Positions 51,291 through 60,723 of a DNA stretch of 64,000 bases are shown here, piece by piece. Source of the stretch: Arcobacteraceae bacterium. GTDB lineage: Bacteria > Campylobacterota > Campylobacteria > Campylobacterales > Arcobacteraceae. The position numbers and the translations under genes were made by a program. The stretch spans positions 55,718 to 119,717 of the forward strand of contig JAQUAG010000005.1 of assembly GCA_028687375.1 (NCBI GenBank), in the 5' to 3' direction. How positions within the stretch are numbered: position 1 is the first letter of the stretch; each line of letters opens with the position of its first letter. The notes below the pieces were generated by a model that was not told the DNA's origin, searched no databases, and saw only the letters and a program-made list of their open reading frames with translations.

Positions 51291-51857
51291 TTATTTAATG
51301 GTGGAGTAATATTTTATAAAAGGTATGATTTTTTCTACACAAAGACCCATAGCAGTTGATTCATATCCCTCGACATTTTTGATATAGGGTTTGCAAAATC
51401 CTTCAACCATAATAGCACCTGCTTTCCCCATACATTCACCACTGTTGATATAGTTATCAATAGCCTCTTTCTCAAATGGAAAAAACTGATAAGTTGTCGT
51501 TGAGATATCAAAAAGATAGGTGGTGGATGACTTGAAAATCATACAACTGACAACAGATGTTGTGTTACCACTTTGTAACTCAATCATAGCTCTTGCATCC
51601 TCTTTATCTTTCGCTTTTCGTAAAAGTTTTCCCTCACAAACTACAACACTATCAGCAACCAAAAGTGGCATATCATCACAACCATATTTTTGGTACAGTT
51701 CATCAAATTTTCCTTTTGTAGCTGTTTTAACAAATTCAATTGGATCAGAAATAGCAATACTATCTTCGTCAAAAGTTCCACCATTTTGGACAAATGGAAT
51801 ATTGTGTGATTTTAAAATAAAAGCACGTGTAGGAGAGTTCGAGCCAAGCCGTATCAT
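51291..51857 (-). CDS. maf: Maf-family nucleotide pyrophosphatase
   Basis: A 188-residue Maf-like enzyme removing non-canonical or pyrimidine nucleotides. RLGSNSPTRAFILKSHNI is the N-terminal signature with the Ser/Arg motif, PLLVADSVVVCEGKLLRKAKD carries the catalytic Asp, and SGECMGKAGAIMVEG is the C-terminal motif. It converges with the DUF3124 gene. AAAGGATA precedes the ATG. Confidence 0.88.
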   Translation of the reverse strand: MIRLGSNSPTRAFILKSHNIPFVQNGGTFDEDSIAISDPIEFVKTATKGKFDELYQKYGCDDMPLLVADSVVVCEGKLLRKAKDKEDARAMIELQSGNTTSVVSCMIFKSSTTYLFDISTTTYQFFPFEKEAIDNYINSGECMGKAGAIMVEGFCKPYIKNVEGYESTAMGLCVEKIIPFIKYYSTIK

Positions 51858-51957
51858 AAATATTATCCTTTTGTTTTGATTGTTTTTTGTTACTGAGTTG
51901 TAATTTCCAGCATTCTAGCTAAAAGATTATTAATATTTTTTAGCTAAAATAATCTCT

Positions 51958-53118
51958 ATGAAAAATATTACTACCAATCAACAACAAATTTTACCAAGTC
52001 CTTCGTATGTGTGTGAAGAATCTCTTCTTTTAAATAATCTAAAATTACTCAAAAAAGTGCAAGAGGAAGCAGATGTAAGTATTCTTTTAGCACTTAAAGG
52101 TTTCTCACTTAAAAGCTCATTTGACCTTTGTAGACAATATCTCAAAGGGTGTTGCGCTAGTGGATTAAATGAAGCACTACTTGCATATGAAGAGTTTAAG
52201 GGAGAAGTGCATACTTATAGCCCAGCTTTTAAACCAAATGAATTTTCAAAGATAGCGGAGATTTCAAATCATATAGTTTTTAACTCATTTGCTCAACTTA
52301 ATCTTTACAAAGATGATGTGAAATCTCATAACTCTTTGGGGCTTAGAATCAACCCAGAATATAGTAGCGTTGAAGTCGATTTATATAATCCTTGTGGAGT
52401 ATATAGTCGTTTAGGGATTACGAAAGAACAGTTTTTAAAAGGTTTAGAAGAATATCCTAACAACTTAGAGCTGATTAGTGGATTCCATTTCCATGCACTT
52501 TGTGAGCAAAATTTTGATGTTCTTGAAGCTGTATTTACAAAATTTGAAGAAAATTTTGGTGAATATTTCAAAGATTTAAAATGGCTTAATTTTGGAGGAG
52601 GGCATCATATTACTAGAAAAGATTATGATGTCGCAGGACTTATTGCATTTTTAAAAGGAATAAGAGCAAAATATCCGCACCTTAAAATTTATTTAGAACC
52701 AGGTGAAGCTGTAGGTTGGAAAACTGGATATTTAGAATCGACAGTTTTAGATATTGTTCATAATGGTATCGATATAGCTATTCTTGATGCAAGCGCAGAG
52801 TGTCATATGCCAGATACCCTTGCGATGCCATATAAAGCTGAAATACGAGGTGCTTCACAAGATCCAAGTGAAAAAGCTTATAGCTATAGATTTGGAGGGA
52901 ATACTTGTTTGGCTGGAGATATTATCGGGGATTATAGTTTTGATAAACCTTTAAAAGTAGGGGATAAGATAATTTTTGAAGATATGATTCACTACACAAT
53001 GGTTAAGACTACTACGTTTAATGGAGTAAATCTTCCCTCAATCGTGATAAAAAGATGCAATGGAAGTTACGAAATAGTGACAAATTTTGGGTACAATGAT
53101 TTTAAAAGTAGAATTTAA
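51958..53118 (+). CDS. nspC: Carboxynorspermidine decarboxylase
   Basis: A 386-residue alanine-racemase-fold PLP decarboxylase that makes norspermidine/spermidine by the route common in Campylobacterota. LPSPSYVCEESLL is the family start, LALKGFSLKSS carries the PLP Lys, LNFGGGHHITRKDYDV and YLEPGEAVGW are typical, and the C-terminal catalytic Cys is in NTCLAGDII. The start has no Shine-Dalgarno, and an 8-bp inverted repeat (51924-51931 with 51948-51955) ends 2 bp before the ATG. Two PPK2 genes follow. Confidence 0.93.
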   Translation: MKNITTNQQQILPSPSYVCEESLLLNNLKLLKKVQEEADVSILLALKGFSLKSSFDLCRQYLKGCCASGLNEALLAYEEFKGEVHTYSPAFKPNEFSKIAEISNHIVFNSFAQLNLYKDDVKSHNSLGLRINPEYSSVEVDLYNPCGVYSRLGITKEQFLKGLEEYPNNLELISGFHFHALCEQNFDVLEAVFTKFEENFGEYFKDLKWLNFGGGHHITRKDYDVAGLIAFLKGIRAKYPHLKIYLEPGEAVGWKTGYLESTVLDIVHNGIDIAILDASAECHMPDTLAMPYKAEIRGASQDPSEKAYSYRFGGNTCLAGDIIGDYSFDKPLKVGDKIIFEDMIHYTMVKTTTFNGVNLPSIVIKRCNGSYEIVTNFGYNDFKSRI

Positions 53119-53127
53119 GGAGATAAA

Positions 53128-54069
53128 ATGGGTGAAAATACAAAATTTATGGATAGAAAAATTATCAAAGATGAATTTAAAGATGGTGAAGAGATTGATA
53201 CAGATGAGCAGTTAAAACATGATAGTGATAAAAAAGATAGACCACGAAAAGAGATGAAAGAGAAAAATGGTAAAGTTCAAATTTGGGTAAAAAAAGAAAC
53301 ACTTGAATATGAAAAGCAACTTACTCTTTTTCAAATTGAACTTTTAAAACTTCAAAATCATATTAAAGAGACAGGTGAAAAGATTTTGATGTTATTTGAG
53401 GGAAGAGATGCTGCTGGTAAAGGTGGGACAATCAAAAGAATTACAGAACATCTAAATCCAAGGGGTGCTAGAGTGGTAGCTTTAGAAAAACCAAGCGATA
53501 CTGAGAAGACACAATGGTATTTTCAAAGATATATTGCCCATCTTCCAAGTGCTGGAGAGATTGTTATATTTGATAGAAGTTGGTACAATCGTGGTGGTGT
53601 TGAGCCTGTTATGGGATTTTGTACACCCGAAGAACATCACGAATTTTTGAGAGAAGTTCCAGAGTTTGAAAAAATGCTTGTAAAATCTGGGATAAAACTT
53701 TTTAAATTTTATTTTAGTGTTTCTAAAAAAGAGCAGGAAAAAAGATTTAATGAAAGAAAATTAGATCCGTTGAAACAATTTAAACTAAGTCCCGTTGATG
53801 AATTAGCTCAAACATTATGGGATAAATATACTGTTGCGAAGTACTCAATGATGATGGCATCAAATACAGACCTCACTCCTTGGACAGTTGTAAGAAGTGA
53901 TGATAAGAAAAAAGCAAGGATAGAAACTATGAAATTTATCCTTAGACATTTGGAATATAATAAAAAAAATAAAAATTTACATCTCAAAAAAGATAAAGAG
54001 ATTATCATAAGCGGTACTGAAGAGATTATCCTTATGGAGCAAGAAAATACATTCAAAAAAGGGAACTAG
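53128..54069 (+). CDS. ppk2: PPK2-family polyphosphate kinase 1
   Basis: A 313-residue polyphosphate:nucleotide phosphotransferase of the PPK2 family. Walker A: FEGRDAAGKGGTIKRI; lid and B region: VIFDRSWYNRGGVEPVMGF; LSPVDELAQTLWDKY and WTVVRSDDKKKARIE follow. A charged N-terminal extension of about 55 residues (many Asp/Lys) precedes the kinase. It phosphorylates nucleotides from polyphosphate, or makes polyphosphate. It follows nspC by 9 bp with AAGGAGA, and the second PPK2 gene by 2 bp. Confidence 0.9.
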   Translation: MGENTKFMDRKIIKDEFKDGEEIDTDEQLKHDSDKKDRPRKEMKEKNGKVQIWVKKETLEYEKQLTLFQIELLKLQNHIKETGEKILMLFEGRDAAGKGGTIKRITEHLNPRGARVVALEKPSDTEKTQWYFQRYIAHLPSAGEIVIFDRSWYNRGGVEPVMGFCTPEEHHEFLREVPEFEKMLVKSGIKLFKFYFSVSKKEQEKRFNERKLDPLKQFKLSPVDELAQTLWDKYTVAKYSMMMASNTDLTPWTVVRSDDKKKARIETMKFILRHLEYNKKNKNLHLKKDKEIIISGTEEIILMEQENTFKKGN

Positions 54070-54071
54070 AG

Positions 54072-55244
54072 ATGAATTTAAAAGATTTTGATAAAACAGA
54101 GATTGCTGGACTATATATTTCAATAGAGGAACACCCATCTTATGGGAAAAAATATATGGCACGATTTCAACAAGATACAAAAAGATATGTTAAAGTTTTG
54201 GGATATACAAAAATAGACAATCTTGATGATAAAAAAGCTTCAAAATTATTGGATGAGTATAAAAAAACTCTTAGTTCAGCAAGTAGTATTGGAACTAAAA
54301 TCGCTTCCAAAACAACTATTCCAACAAAAACTATAAAAAAAGTTGTAAAAAAAGAAGCTATAGTAAAGAAAAATGAGCCGAAACTTACCGTTTCAAAACC
54401 ACAGCTTGATGAGTATCGATTGCTTAAAAATATTATAGGAAATTATAAAAAAATAGATCCATTTGTTTTAGAAAAAGGCATTCAAAAGATCTATGACTAC
54501 GAAGAGATGAAAGAGTATCAAGTAGAACTTATTAAACTTCAAAAACATCTTGAAAAAACGAATAAAAAAATGATTATACTTTTTGAAGGGCGAGACGCTA
54601 GTGGAAAAGGTGGAGCAATACGAAGAATTACAAGATATATGAATAGTAGACATTATAGAATTGTAGCTCTTGGAAAACCAACAGATACCCAAAGAAATCA
54701 ATGGTTTTTCCAAAAATATATCGAACATTTTCCAACAGGAGGAGAGATAGTTTTATTTGATAGAAGTTGGTACAATCGAGCCATGGTTGAACCTGTTTTT
54801 GGTTTTTGTACACCTGAACAGTATGAAATTTTTATGGAAGATGTTGTAAATTTTGAGCATGACTTGGTACGACAAGATATGATACTTATCAAGCTTTATT
54901 TTAGTGTTTCAAAAGCTGAACAACTAGCAAGATTTCAAAGCAGAAAAGAATGTGAATTAAAACAATGGAAACTAAGTGAAGTTGATCTTCAAGCTCAAGA
55001 TTTATGGGCTGAATTTAGTGAAAAAAAATACGAAATGCTACGAAGAACAAATTCAAAATCTGCCCCTTGGCATATTGTACGAAGTGATAACAAACACAAA
55101 GCTAGAATTGAAGCCGTTAAAATTATCTTAAATAGCATCGATTATGACAAACGAAACTATGCCCTTAACTTTGAACCTGACGAAGAATTTAATATTAGTG
55201 TCGCAAAAGAATTAGCACGAATGAGAAAAAATAACGATTATTAA
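54072..55244 (+). CDS. ppk2: PPK2-family kinase 2 with an extra N-terminal domain
   Basis: A 390-residue PPK2 enzyme. The kinase core starts near residue 130 (EYQVELIKLQKHLEKT), with Walker A FEGRDASGKGGAIRRI, VLFDRSWYNRAMVEPVFGF and WHIVRSDNKHKARIE. The N-terminal about 75 residues (GLYISIEEHPSYGKKYMARF, then RYVKVLGYTKI) look like the three-strand Arm/AP2-like module found at the start of tyrosine integrases, followed by a Lys/Thr-rich linker. Such a domain on PPK2 is unusual. The gene starts 2 bp after the first PPK2 gene, so they are co-translated. Confidence 0.88.
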   Translation: MNLKDFDKTEIAGLYISIEEHPSYGKKYMARFQQDTKRYVKVLGYTKIDNLDDKKASKLLDEYKKTLSSASSIGTKIASKTTIPTKTIKKVVKKEAIVKKNEPKLTVSKPQLDEYRLLKNIIGNYKKIDPFVLEKGIQKIYDYEEMKEYQVELIKLQKHLEKTNKKMIILFEGRDASGKGGAIRRITRYMNSRHYRIVALGKPTDTQRNQWFFQKYIEHFPTGGEIVLFDRSWYNRAMVEPVFGFCTPEQYEIFMEDVVNFEHDLVRQDMILIKLYFSVSKAEQLARFQSRKECELKQWKLSEVDLQAQDLWAEFSEKKYEMLRRTNSKSAPWHIVRSDNKHKARIEAVKIILNSIDYDKRNYALNFEPDEEFNISVAKELARMRKNNDY

Positions 55245-55259
55245 AGTTATTTTGGCAAG

Positions 55260-55937
55260 TTAGCTTTTAAAAAGCGAACTTCCTACTCGTATCATATTTG
55301 AGCCATTTAAAATTGCAAGTTCAAAATCTCCGCTCATCCCCATAGAGCAAATTTCAGCTCCATCACACTTATCAAATATCTCTTTTGTAAGGGTAAAACT
55401 TTTTATAATATCCTCTTTTTTTTCACTATTAGCACCAATGCTCATAACCCCTTTTAAGATAATATTTAGATAGTTTTTTTGGATAGTTTCATAAATATCT
55501 ACAGCATCTTTTGGCTCAACACCTGATTTGCTCTCTTCATAACTACTATTTATTTGCAGTAAGCAGTTCATTGTTTTACTTCTACTTTTTAGTTTTTTAT
55601 CTAACTCCTCTGCCAAATCAAGACTATCTAAAGAATGCATCAAAACAGGATTTAAATCAATTAAATTATTAATTTTATTTTTTTGAAGTGTGCCTATAAA
55701 ATGCCACGAAATAGGGTACTCTTGAAGTTTTTCTTGTTTTTGCTTGAGGTCTTGAACTTTATTTTCTCCAAAAGCCCTTTGCCCAGCTTTGTAAATAGAA
55801 GTCACATCATCGCTTGTATTGTATTTACTTACCCCAACAATTTGGACAATTTTATGCTGACTTACTTGAAGTCTTACAAACTCCACTTTTTTGATAATCT
55901 CATCAAGATTTTCTATCGCTTTTTCTTTTGTTAACAT
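55260..55937 (-). CDS. YggS/PLPBP-family pyridoxal-phosphate homeostasis protein
   Basis: A 225-residue PLP-binding barrel protein. IVGVSKYNTSDDV carries the PLP Lys (the usual AVSKTK position), RAFGENKVQDLKQKQ, WHFIGTLQKNKIN, and GMSGDFELAILNGSNMIRVGSSLF close the barrel. It buffers free PLP and shapes amino-acid pools. It converges with the second PPK2 gene (15-bp gap). AAAGGAT precedes the ATG. Confidence 0.93.
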   Translation of the reverse strand: MLTKEKAIENLDEIIKKVEFVRLQVSQHKIVQIVGVSKYNTSDDVTSIYKAGQRAFGENKVQDLKQKQEKLQEYPISWHFIGTLQKNKINNLIDLNPVLMHSLDSLDLAEELDKKLKSRSKTMNCLLQINSSYEESKSGVEPKDAVDIYETIQKNYLNIILKGVMSIGANSEKKEDIIKSFTLTKEIFDKCDGAEICSMGMSGDFELAILNGSNMIRVGSSLFKS

Positions 55938-56356
55938 AAAGGATCCTTTTGTACTTATTTTTATTGTAGTTTTAAAAATTTATATTGAAAACATCACATT
56001 TTACCATACTGTTTTTGAACTTATAGATTATGAAATTTTTTTGGTAATTAAGTGAAAGGATAAGTAAATATTTGAGATAATTTTAGAGAGGTAGATGAAG
56101 TTCTTAGTTGGAAAACTATTCATAACAAGAATCATAAAAAAACATTATTAAAGTTTAGAATAGCTTAAAGTAGAGCCTAAAGTAAGATTGGATAGCATAT
56201 CGTATGAAAGTCTTAATATTAGATATTAAGTTGTTTTTTTGTTATAAAAGATTGTACTTTTTTCAATATCAAAAGGCTTTTGAAAATTTTTGGTTATGTT
56301 GGGTGGTTCGAATGAAAACCTTACGATAGAGCAAAGAAAATATTATTGGAGTTTAT
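55938..56356. other. 419-bp gap without a supported gene
   Basis: Between the YggS-family gene and the PotD-like gene I see no gene I can support. A 24-codon frame at 56095-56166 (beginning MKFLVGKLFITRI) has only a weak Shine-Dalgarno. The region could hold the promoter of the binding-protein/cyclase operon or gene remnants. A TGGAG before 56357 is the Shine-Dalgarno of the next gene. Confidence 0.5.
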
Positions 56357-57391
56357 ATGAAATTGTTATTTTTATTTATAGTTTTATTTAGTTTTTCTTC
56401 TAGCAAAGAGCTACCCATTCTTAGAGTATTTAATTTTAATGACTATATAGATAATAGTATCCTAGTAAATTTTGCAAAAGAAAATAAAATTAAAATACGA
56501 TATGAAATATATGAAAATAATGATGAGTTACGTGAAAAAATAAAAAATGATACTGAAGGTTTCGACTTAGCTTGCCCTTCAAGTAACTTTATATCAATAC
56601 TTGCGGAAAATAATTTAATATCAGAAATAAATGCATCTAAACTAAATAACTTTAAAAATATAAATCCAATTATTTTAAAAAAAGTAAATGACAATACTAA
56701 AAACTATTTTATTCCATATTTTTGGGGAACAATTGGAATTATCTACGATAAAACTAAAGTAAAGCCTATTAATTCTTGGAATGATTTATGGAGAGAGGAT
56801 CTTAAAGATAGTTTACTTTTTGGAAGTGATTATCGTGATATGTTTGGGTTAGTTTTAAAATCCCTTGGATATTCTCCAAATTCACAAAATGAGGAAGAGA
56901 TTAGTAAAACTTATGAAAAATTATTACTACTTATTCCAAATATAAAAGCGATTAGTTCAGATACTGTTTCTAAATATTTTTTGCGTAACAATTTTGTTGC
57001 TGGAATAGTTTTTAATGGAGATGCAAAGATAATATCAGACTCTCAAAATAAATATGTGTATTCCTATCCAAAAGAGGGGGTATTAGGTTGGGTTGATAGT
57101 TTTGTTATTTTAAAAAATGGAAAAAATCCAGAACTTGCATATAAATTTTTGGATTATATTCTTGAACCAAAAAATGGACTAAAAATAGCTAACACAATAG
57201 GATATGCCACTGCTAATGTAGAAGCATATAAATTACAAGATAAAATAACTAAAAAGAATGCTATTATTTATCCAGAAAATTCAATATTACTCAAGAACGA
57301 ATTATTGCATAGTGTAAAAAATAGTGATGCTCTTTATAAAAAATATTGGGATTTATTTCTCAAGCAATATAAAGCAAGTAAAGGTAATTAA
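56357..57391 (+). CDS. PotD/PotF-like periplasmic binding protein coupled to an adenylate cyclase
   Basis: A 344-residue exported protein: signal peptide MKLLFLFIVLFSFSSSK, then PILRVFNFNDYIDNSILVNFAKEN, the typical PotD/PotF polyamine-binding start. FDLACPSSNFISIL, YFIPYFWGTIGIIYDKTKV, INSWNDLW, and EGVLGWVDSFVILKNGKN are all family landmarks. The residues at polyamine-contacting positions look conserved in kind, but the ligand is not proven. No ABC permease or ATPase is nearby; the next gene shares one base with its stop (TAATG) and encodes a Cache-type adenylate cyclase. It is therefore likely a signalling receptor subunit. Confidence 0.85.
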   Translation: MKLLFLFIVLFSFSSSKELPILRVFNFNDYIDNSILVNFAKENKIKIRYEIYENNDELREKIKNDTEGFDLACPSSNFISILAENNLISEINASKLNNFKNINPIILKKVNDNTKNYFIPYFWGTIGIIYDKTKVKPINSWNDLWREDLKDSLLFGSDYRDMFGLVLKSLGYSPNSQNEEEISKTYEKLLLLIPNIKAISSDTVSKYFLRNNFVAGIVFNGDAKIISDSQNKYVYSYPKEGVLGWVDSFVILKNGKNPELAYKFLDYILEPKNGLKIANTIGYATANVEAYKLQDKITKKNAIIYPENSILLKNELLHSVKNSDALYKKYWDLFLKQYKASKGN

Positions 57392-59223
57392 TGAAAAACA
57401 AAACATATTCTTTCACTTTTAGTTTGTCTTTTATATTCACATTTTTATTAACTTTATCATTTTCAATCATCATAATGTATAACTACTACAAGACTTCTAG
57501 TGACATATATTCACTTTCAGATACGGTAAATGATGAAATACGAAAATCTGTTATTGATAAAACGGTTGCAAAGTTAGATAAAATAGCAACCCATATGAAA
57601 GTTCTTTCTAAGATAAATCCAAATTCTGACATTCTCCAGAATAAAGAGAGTACTTTGAAAATTATGTGGGAACAGCTATTTTCTGATGAGACTATCGCAA
57701 GCATCTTTATTGCTGATGGAAAATCAAATTTTATACAAGCTAGAAGAAAACCAATATACTCCACAAGAATTGTAGAAAAATATGGTGATACCAGAATGGA
57801 AATATGGGAAAATAAAGATAAGAATTATATAACAACAGCAATTGAAACATATGAATCTACATATGATCCAGTGACTAGAGATTGGTATAAATTGGCAAAT
57901 AAAAGAGGTGAATTTTATTGGTCAAAGCCGTATATATTTTCATCAACAGGAAAAACTGGAATAACAATCTCTTTTCCAGAAATTACAGAGTATGGAAATA
58001 AAATAAAAGTTACTGCAGCTGATATTACACTTGATGATTTATCTAAATTATTAAAAGAACAAAGCAAGATTGTGAAAGGTGATTTGATTTTATTTGGTGA
58101 AGACCAAGAGATTATCGCATCTTCTTTTTATGAAAATATAAAAGAAAAAAATGATGGTAAAATTATTAATCTTAAGGAGTTGCCAGATAATTATTTTGGT
58201 GGTTTTGTTCAAACTCTATTATTGAATAAATATAGTGGAGAATTTATTGATAAGAGTGGAATAGAATACATTTATGCTATTGATAATTTTCCAGATATGT
58301 TTAATGAAAAATGGAAACTTGCTACATTTGTAAAAAAGGATCTCCTTTTAGCAAGCATAAGAAACACAATAAATAAAATGCTTTTAATGTCAATAGTGAT
58401 TATGATTACTTTTCTTTTTTTGATTTTGTATATTTCAAAAATTATTTCAAGACCTATTATTAAAATTTCTGAATATATGGATGAATTGAAAGATATGAAT
58501 TTAGATATAGACATTCAAGTAAATTCAAATATTAATGAGATAAGAACTGTACAAAATTCTATGATTTCGCTTCGTTCCGGTCTAGCGTCATTCAAAAAAT
58601 ATATGCCATCAGAACTTGTCAAAATTCTGATACAAACAAATCAAGAGATAAAAATTGGTGGTAGTGAGAAAAATTTAGCAATTATGTTTACCGATATTGA
58701 AAATTTTACAACAATTTCAGAAACCATGTCTCCAGAAGCATTAATGGTTCATTTGTCAAATTATTTTGAAGAGTTGGTACCTATTATTACAAGAAATCAT
58801 GGTACAGTGGATAAATATATCGGGGATGCGATTTTATCTTTTTGGGGAGCTCCACTTAATATAGATGACCCATGTTTGTCCGCAGTACAAACAGCTATTG
58901 AGATTCAAAATAAATTAAAAGTTTTAAATGCAAAGTGGCAATCGGAAGGAAAAGCACAATTTATAACTAGAATAGGCATTCATTTTGGAGCAACACTTGT
59001 TGGTAATATTGGTTCACATGATAGATTAAACTATACGATTATTGGTGATAGTGTAAATATAGCATCAAGACTTGAAGGGATTAATAAACAGTTTGGTACA
59101 GAAATAATGATAAGTGAAGAGGTAAATGAAAAGATTAATAGTAAGATTAACACTAAGTATATTGATAGTGTGTTATTAAAAGGAAAAACAGAATCAAGAA
59201 AACTTTACACAATTGTAAATTAA
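57391..59223 (+). CDS. Class III adenylate cyclase with periplasmic dCache sensor
   Basis: A 610-residue membrane receptor. Helix 1 (about 9-31) and helix 2 (about 330-350) flank a double-Cache domain (EKYGDTRMEIWENKD, YDPVTRDWYKLANKRGEFYWSKPY, ISFPEI). A HAMP-like segment (SRPIIKISEYMDELKDMNL) leads to a class III cyclase domain: LAIMFTDIENFTTIS and YIGDAILSFWGAP supply the two metal Asp residues, DKYIGD the purine Lys, and GDSVNIASRLEG the Asn/Arg pair. It should make cyclic AMP on ligand binding. It is coupled to the PotD-like gene (TAATG), suggesting binding-protein-dependent control. Confidence 0.9.
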   Translation: MKNKTYSFTFSLSFIFTFLLTLSFSIIIMYNYYKTSSDIYSLSDTVNDEIRKSVIDKTVAKLDKIATHMKVLSKINPNSDILQNKESTLKIMWEQLFSDETIASIFIADGKSNFIQARRKPIYSTRIVEKYGDTRMEIWENKDKNYITTAIETYESTYDPVTRDWYKLANKRGEFYWSKPYIFSSTGKTGITISFPEITEYGNKIKVTAADITLDDLSKLLKEQSKIVKGDLILFGEDQEIIASSFYENIKEKNDGKIINLKELPDNYFGGFVQTLLLNKYSGEFIDKSGIEYIYAIDNFPDMFNEKWKLATFVKKDLLLASIRNTINKMLLMSIVIMITFLFLILYISKIISRPIIKISEYMDELKDMNLDIDIQVNSNINEIRTVQNSMISLRSGLASFKKYMPSELVKILIQTNQEIKIGGSEKNLAIMFTDIENFTTISETMSPEALMVHLSNYFEELVPIITRNHGTVDKYIGDAILSFWGAPLNIDDPCLSAVQTAIEIQNKLKVLNAKWQSEGKAQFITRIGIHFGATLVGNIGSHDRLNYTIIGDSVNIASRLEGINKQFGTEIMISEEVNEKINSKINTKYIDSVLLKGKTESRKLYTIVN

Positions 59224-59233
59224 TTTAAATAAA

Positions 59234-59279
59234 AAAAGCTCTATATAAAAAGTCAAAAGACTTACTATATAGAGCTTTT
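59234..59279. terminator. Strong bidirectional terminator
   Basis: 14-bp perfect outer stem (59234-59247 with 59266-59279), a small internal loop, then an inner AAGTC/GACTT stem with an AAAA loop. A-tract and T-tract flank it. It serves the cyclase gene (+) and tRNA-Arg (-). Confidence 0.8.
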
Positions 59280-59282
59280 AAA

Positions 59283-59359
59283 TGGTACGCCCAGCAGGAT
59301 TCGAACCCGCAACCACCGGGGCCGAAACCCAGTGCTATATCCAGTTAAGCCATGGACGC
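59283..59359 (-). tRNA. tRNA-Arg(UCG)
   Basis: 77 nt with an encoded CCA. Acceptor GCGTCCA pairs with TGGGCGT (G1-U72 and U4-G69 wobbles), the anticodon loop TTTCGGC gives TCG, and the T-arm is GCGGG-TTCGAAT-CCTGC. It decodes CGA/CGN arginine codons. Confidence 0.93.
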
Positions 59360-59528
59360 ATCTTTATAGAGTTGGGATTGTATCTTATAAACTTTAAAAT
59401 AAAATAATAAAAGAACTTTCACTTTATAATCAAGATAAAAACAGTTTTTTAGTAGAATTAATTTTTAGTACGAAATCTAAGTGATTCGTTTCATGAAATA
59501 AAAATAACAAAAAATCAAGGATAATATT

Positions 59529-60716
59529 ATGGTATTTACAAAAGAAGAATTTTCCTCTAAAGTACAAGAGATACAAGGACAAAGTTGGTACAAAAACCCA
59601 ATTGGATTTGGAATTGCAAGAATTGATAGAGGTCAGTTAAATAGAGATAAAACTCTTCAAGCGACATTTCCTGTAGTAAATTGGAATGAAAATTTTGGCT
59701 CAGCAGCTGTATTTATGAATGCTCTAAGAGATGCTGGTGTTGAAGTTGATACGAGTGCAAGTGAAGTGGTTTGTCCTATAAGTGATACATTTTTAACATC
59801 TTGTATTGAAACATTTAGACCATATATCCCAGAAGCGAAAGGAAATGAGCATAAAAATGTTCAGTTAGTTTCTGGGCTTTCAAGTCTTCCAAGAGAGCTA
59901 GGGCTTGGTGCTGATGATTTTAAAGTTGTGTTTATATTTGAAGATGTGGCACCTCTAACTGTTGAGGGTGTTTATCTTAAATTGTATGCTTTAAGTACAG
60001 GAAAAGCAAGTCTACGAAGTTTAAATCTTAATGGTGCATTTGGAAAACTTACAAATGTAGCTTGGAGCGGAACTATGCCAATCGAACTTGACTGGTTAAG
60101 AGAAAATGAGTTAGTTTTAAAACTAACAGGAAAATACCCAACAATTGATATGGTTGATAAATTCCCAAGATTCCTTTCTCATATCATCCCAGCTGATAAC
60201 ACAAGAATTTTAGATACAAGTAAAGTGAGATTTGGAGCACAATTAGCAGCAGGAACAACTGTAATGCCAGGTGCAAGTTATATCAACTTCAATGCAGGAA
60301 CACTAGGGGCTGTTATGGTTGAAGGACGAATCTCTAGTTCTGCTATTGTAGGTGCTGGAAGTGATGTTGGTGGAGGAGCTAGTATCCTTGGAGTTTTAAG
60401 TGGAACAGATGGAAACCCTATCTCTATTGGTGAAAATACACTTCTTGGTGCAAACTCAACGACTGGAATCCCTCTTGGAGATGGTTGTATCGTTGATGGT
60501 GGACTTGCAGTGTTTGCAGGAACAAAAGTATATATCAACGATGCACAAATTGAAAAAATCAATGCAGTTAATCCAGAAGCAAAATTAAGTAATATAATGA
60601 AAGCTTCCGCATTAGCAGGATTAAATGGACTTCACTTTAGACAAGATTCACAAACTGGGCAATATATAGTTACTAGAAGTACAAGAGAAGTTAAATTAAA
60701 CTCTGATTTACATTAG
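59529..60716 (+). CDS. dapD: Tetrahydrodipicolinate N-succinyltransferase (long form)
   Basis: A 395-residue left-handed beta-helix acyltransferase of lysine/meso-diaminopimelate synthesis. The long N-terminal part (FGIARIDRGQLNRDKTLQATFPVVNW) distinguishes the form found in Campylobacterota from the about 275-residue enterobacterial DapD. Hexapeptide repeats and catalytic region: MVEGRISSSAIVGAGSDVGGG, SIGENTLLGANSTTGIPLGDG, VDGGLAVFAGTKV. It supplies mDAP for peptidoglycan. Followed after 7 bp by an M24 peptidase gene. Confidence 0.92.
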   Translation: MVFTKEEFSSKVQEIQGQSWYKNPIGFGIARIDRGQLNRDKTLQATFPVVNWNENFGSAAVFMNALRDAGVEVDTSASEVVCPISDTFLTSCIETFRPYIPEAKGNEHKNVQLVSGLSSLPRELGLGADDFKVVFIFEDVAPLTVEGVYLKLYALSTGKASLRSLNLNGAFGKLTNVAWSGTMPIELDWLRENELVLKLTGKYPTIDMVDKFPRFLSHIIPADNTRILDTSKVRFGAQLAAGTTVMPGASYINFNAGTLGAVMVEGRISSSAIVGAGSDVGGGASILGVLSGTDGNPISIGENTLLGANSTTGIPLGDGCIVDGGLAVFAGTKVYINDAQIEKINAVNPEAKLSNIMKASALAGLNGLHFRQDSQTGQYIVTRSTREVKLNSDLH

Positions 60717-60723
60717 GACTTTT

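Noticed and set aside
56095..56166. A 24-codon ORF in the gap before the PotD-like gene.
   Set aside because: Very short, weak Shine-Dalgarno, no supporting motif.
60278..60562. A minus-strand ORF opposite dapD, rich in Pro/Ser.
   Set aside because: It is the reverse of the hexapeptide-repeat coding region; composition reflects codon bias of dapD.
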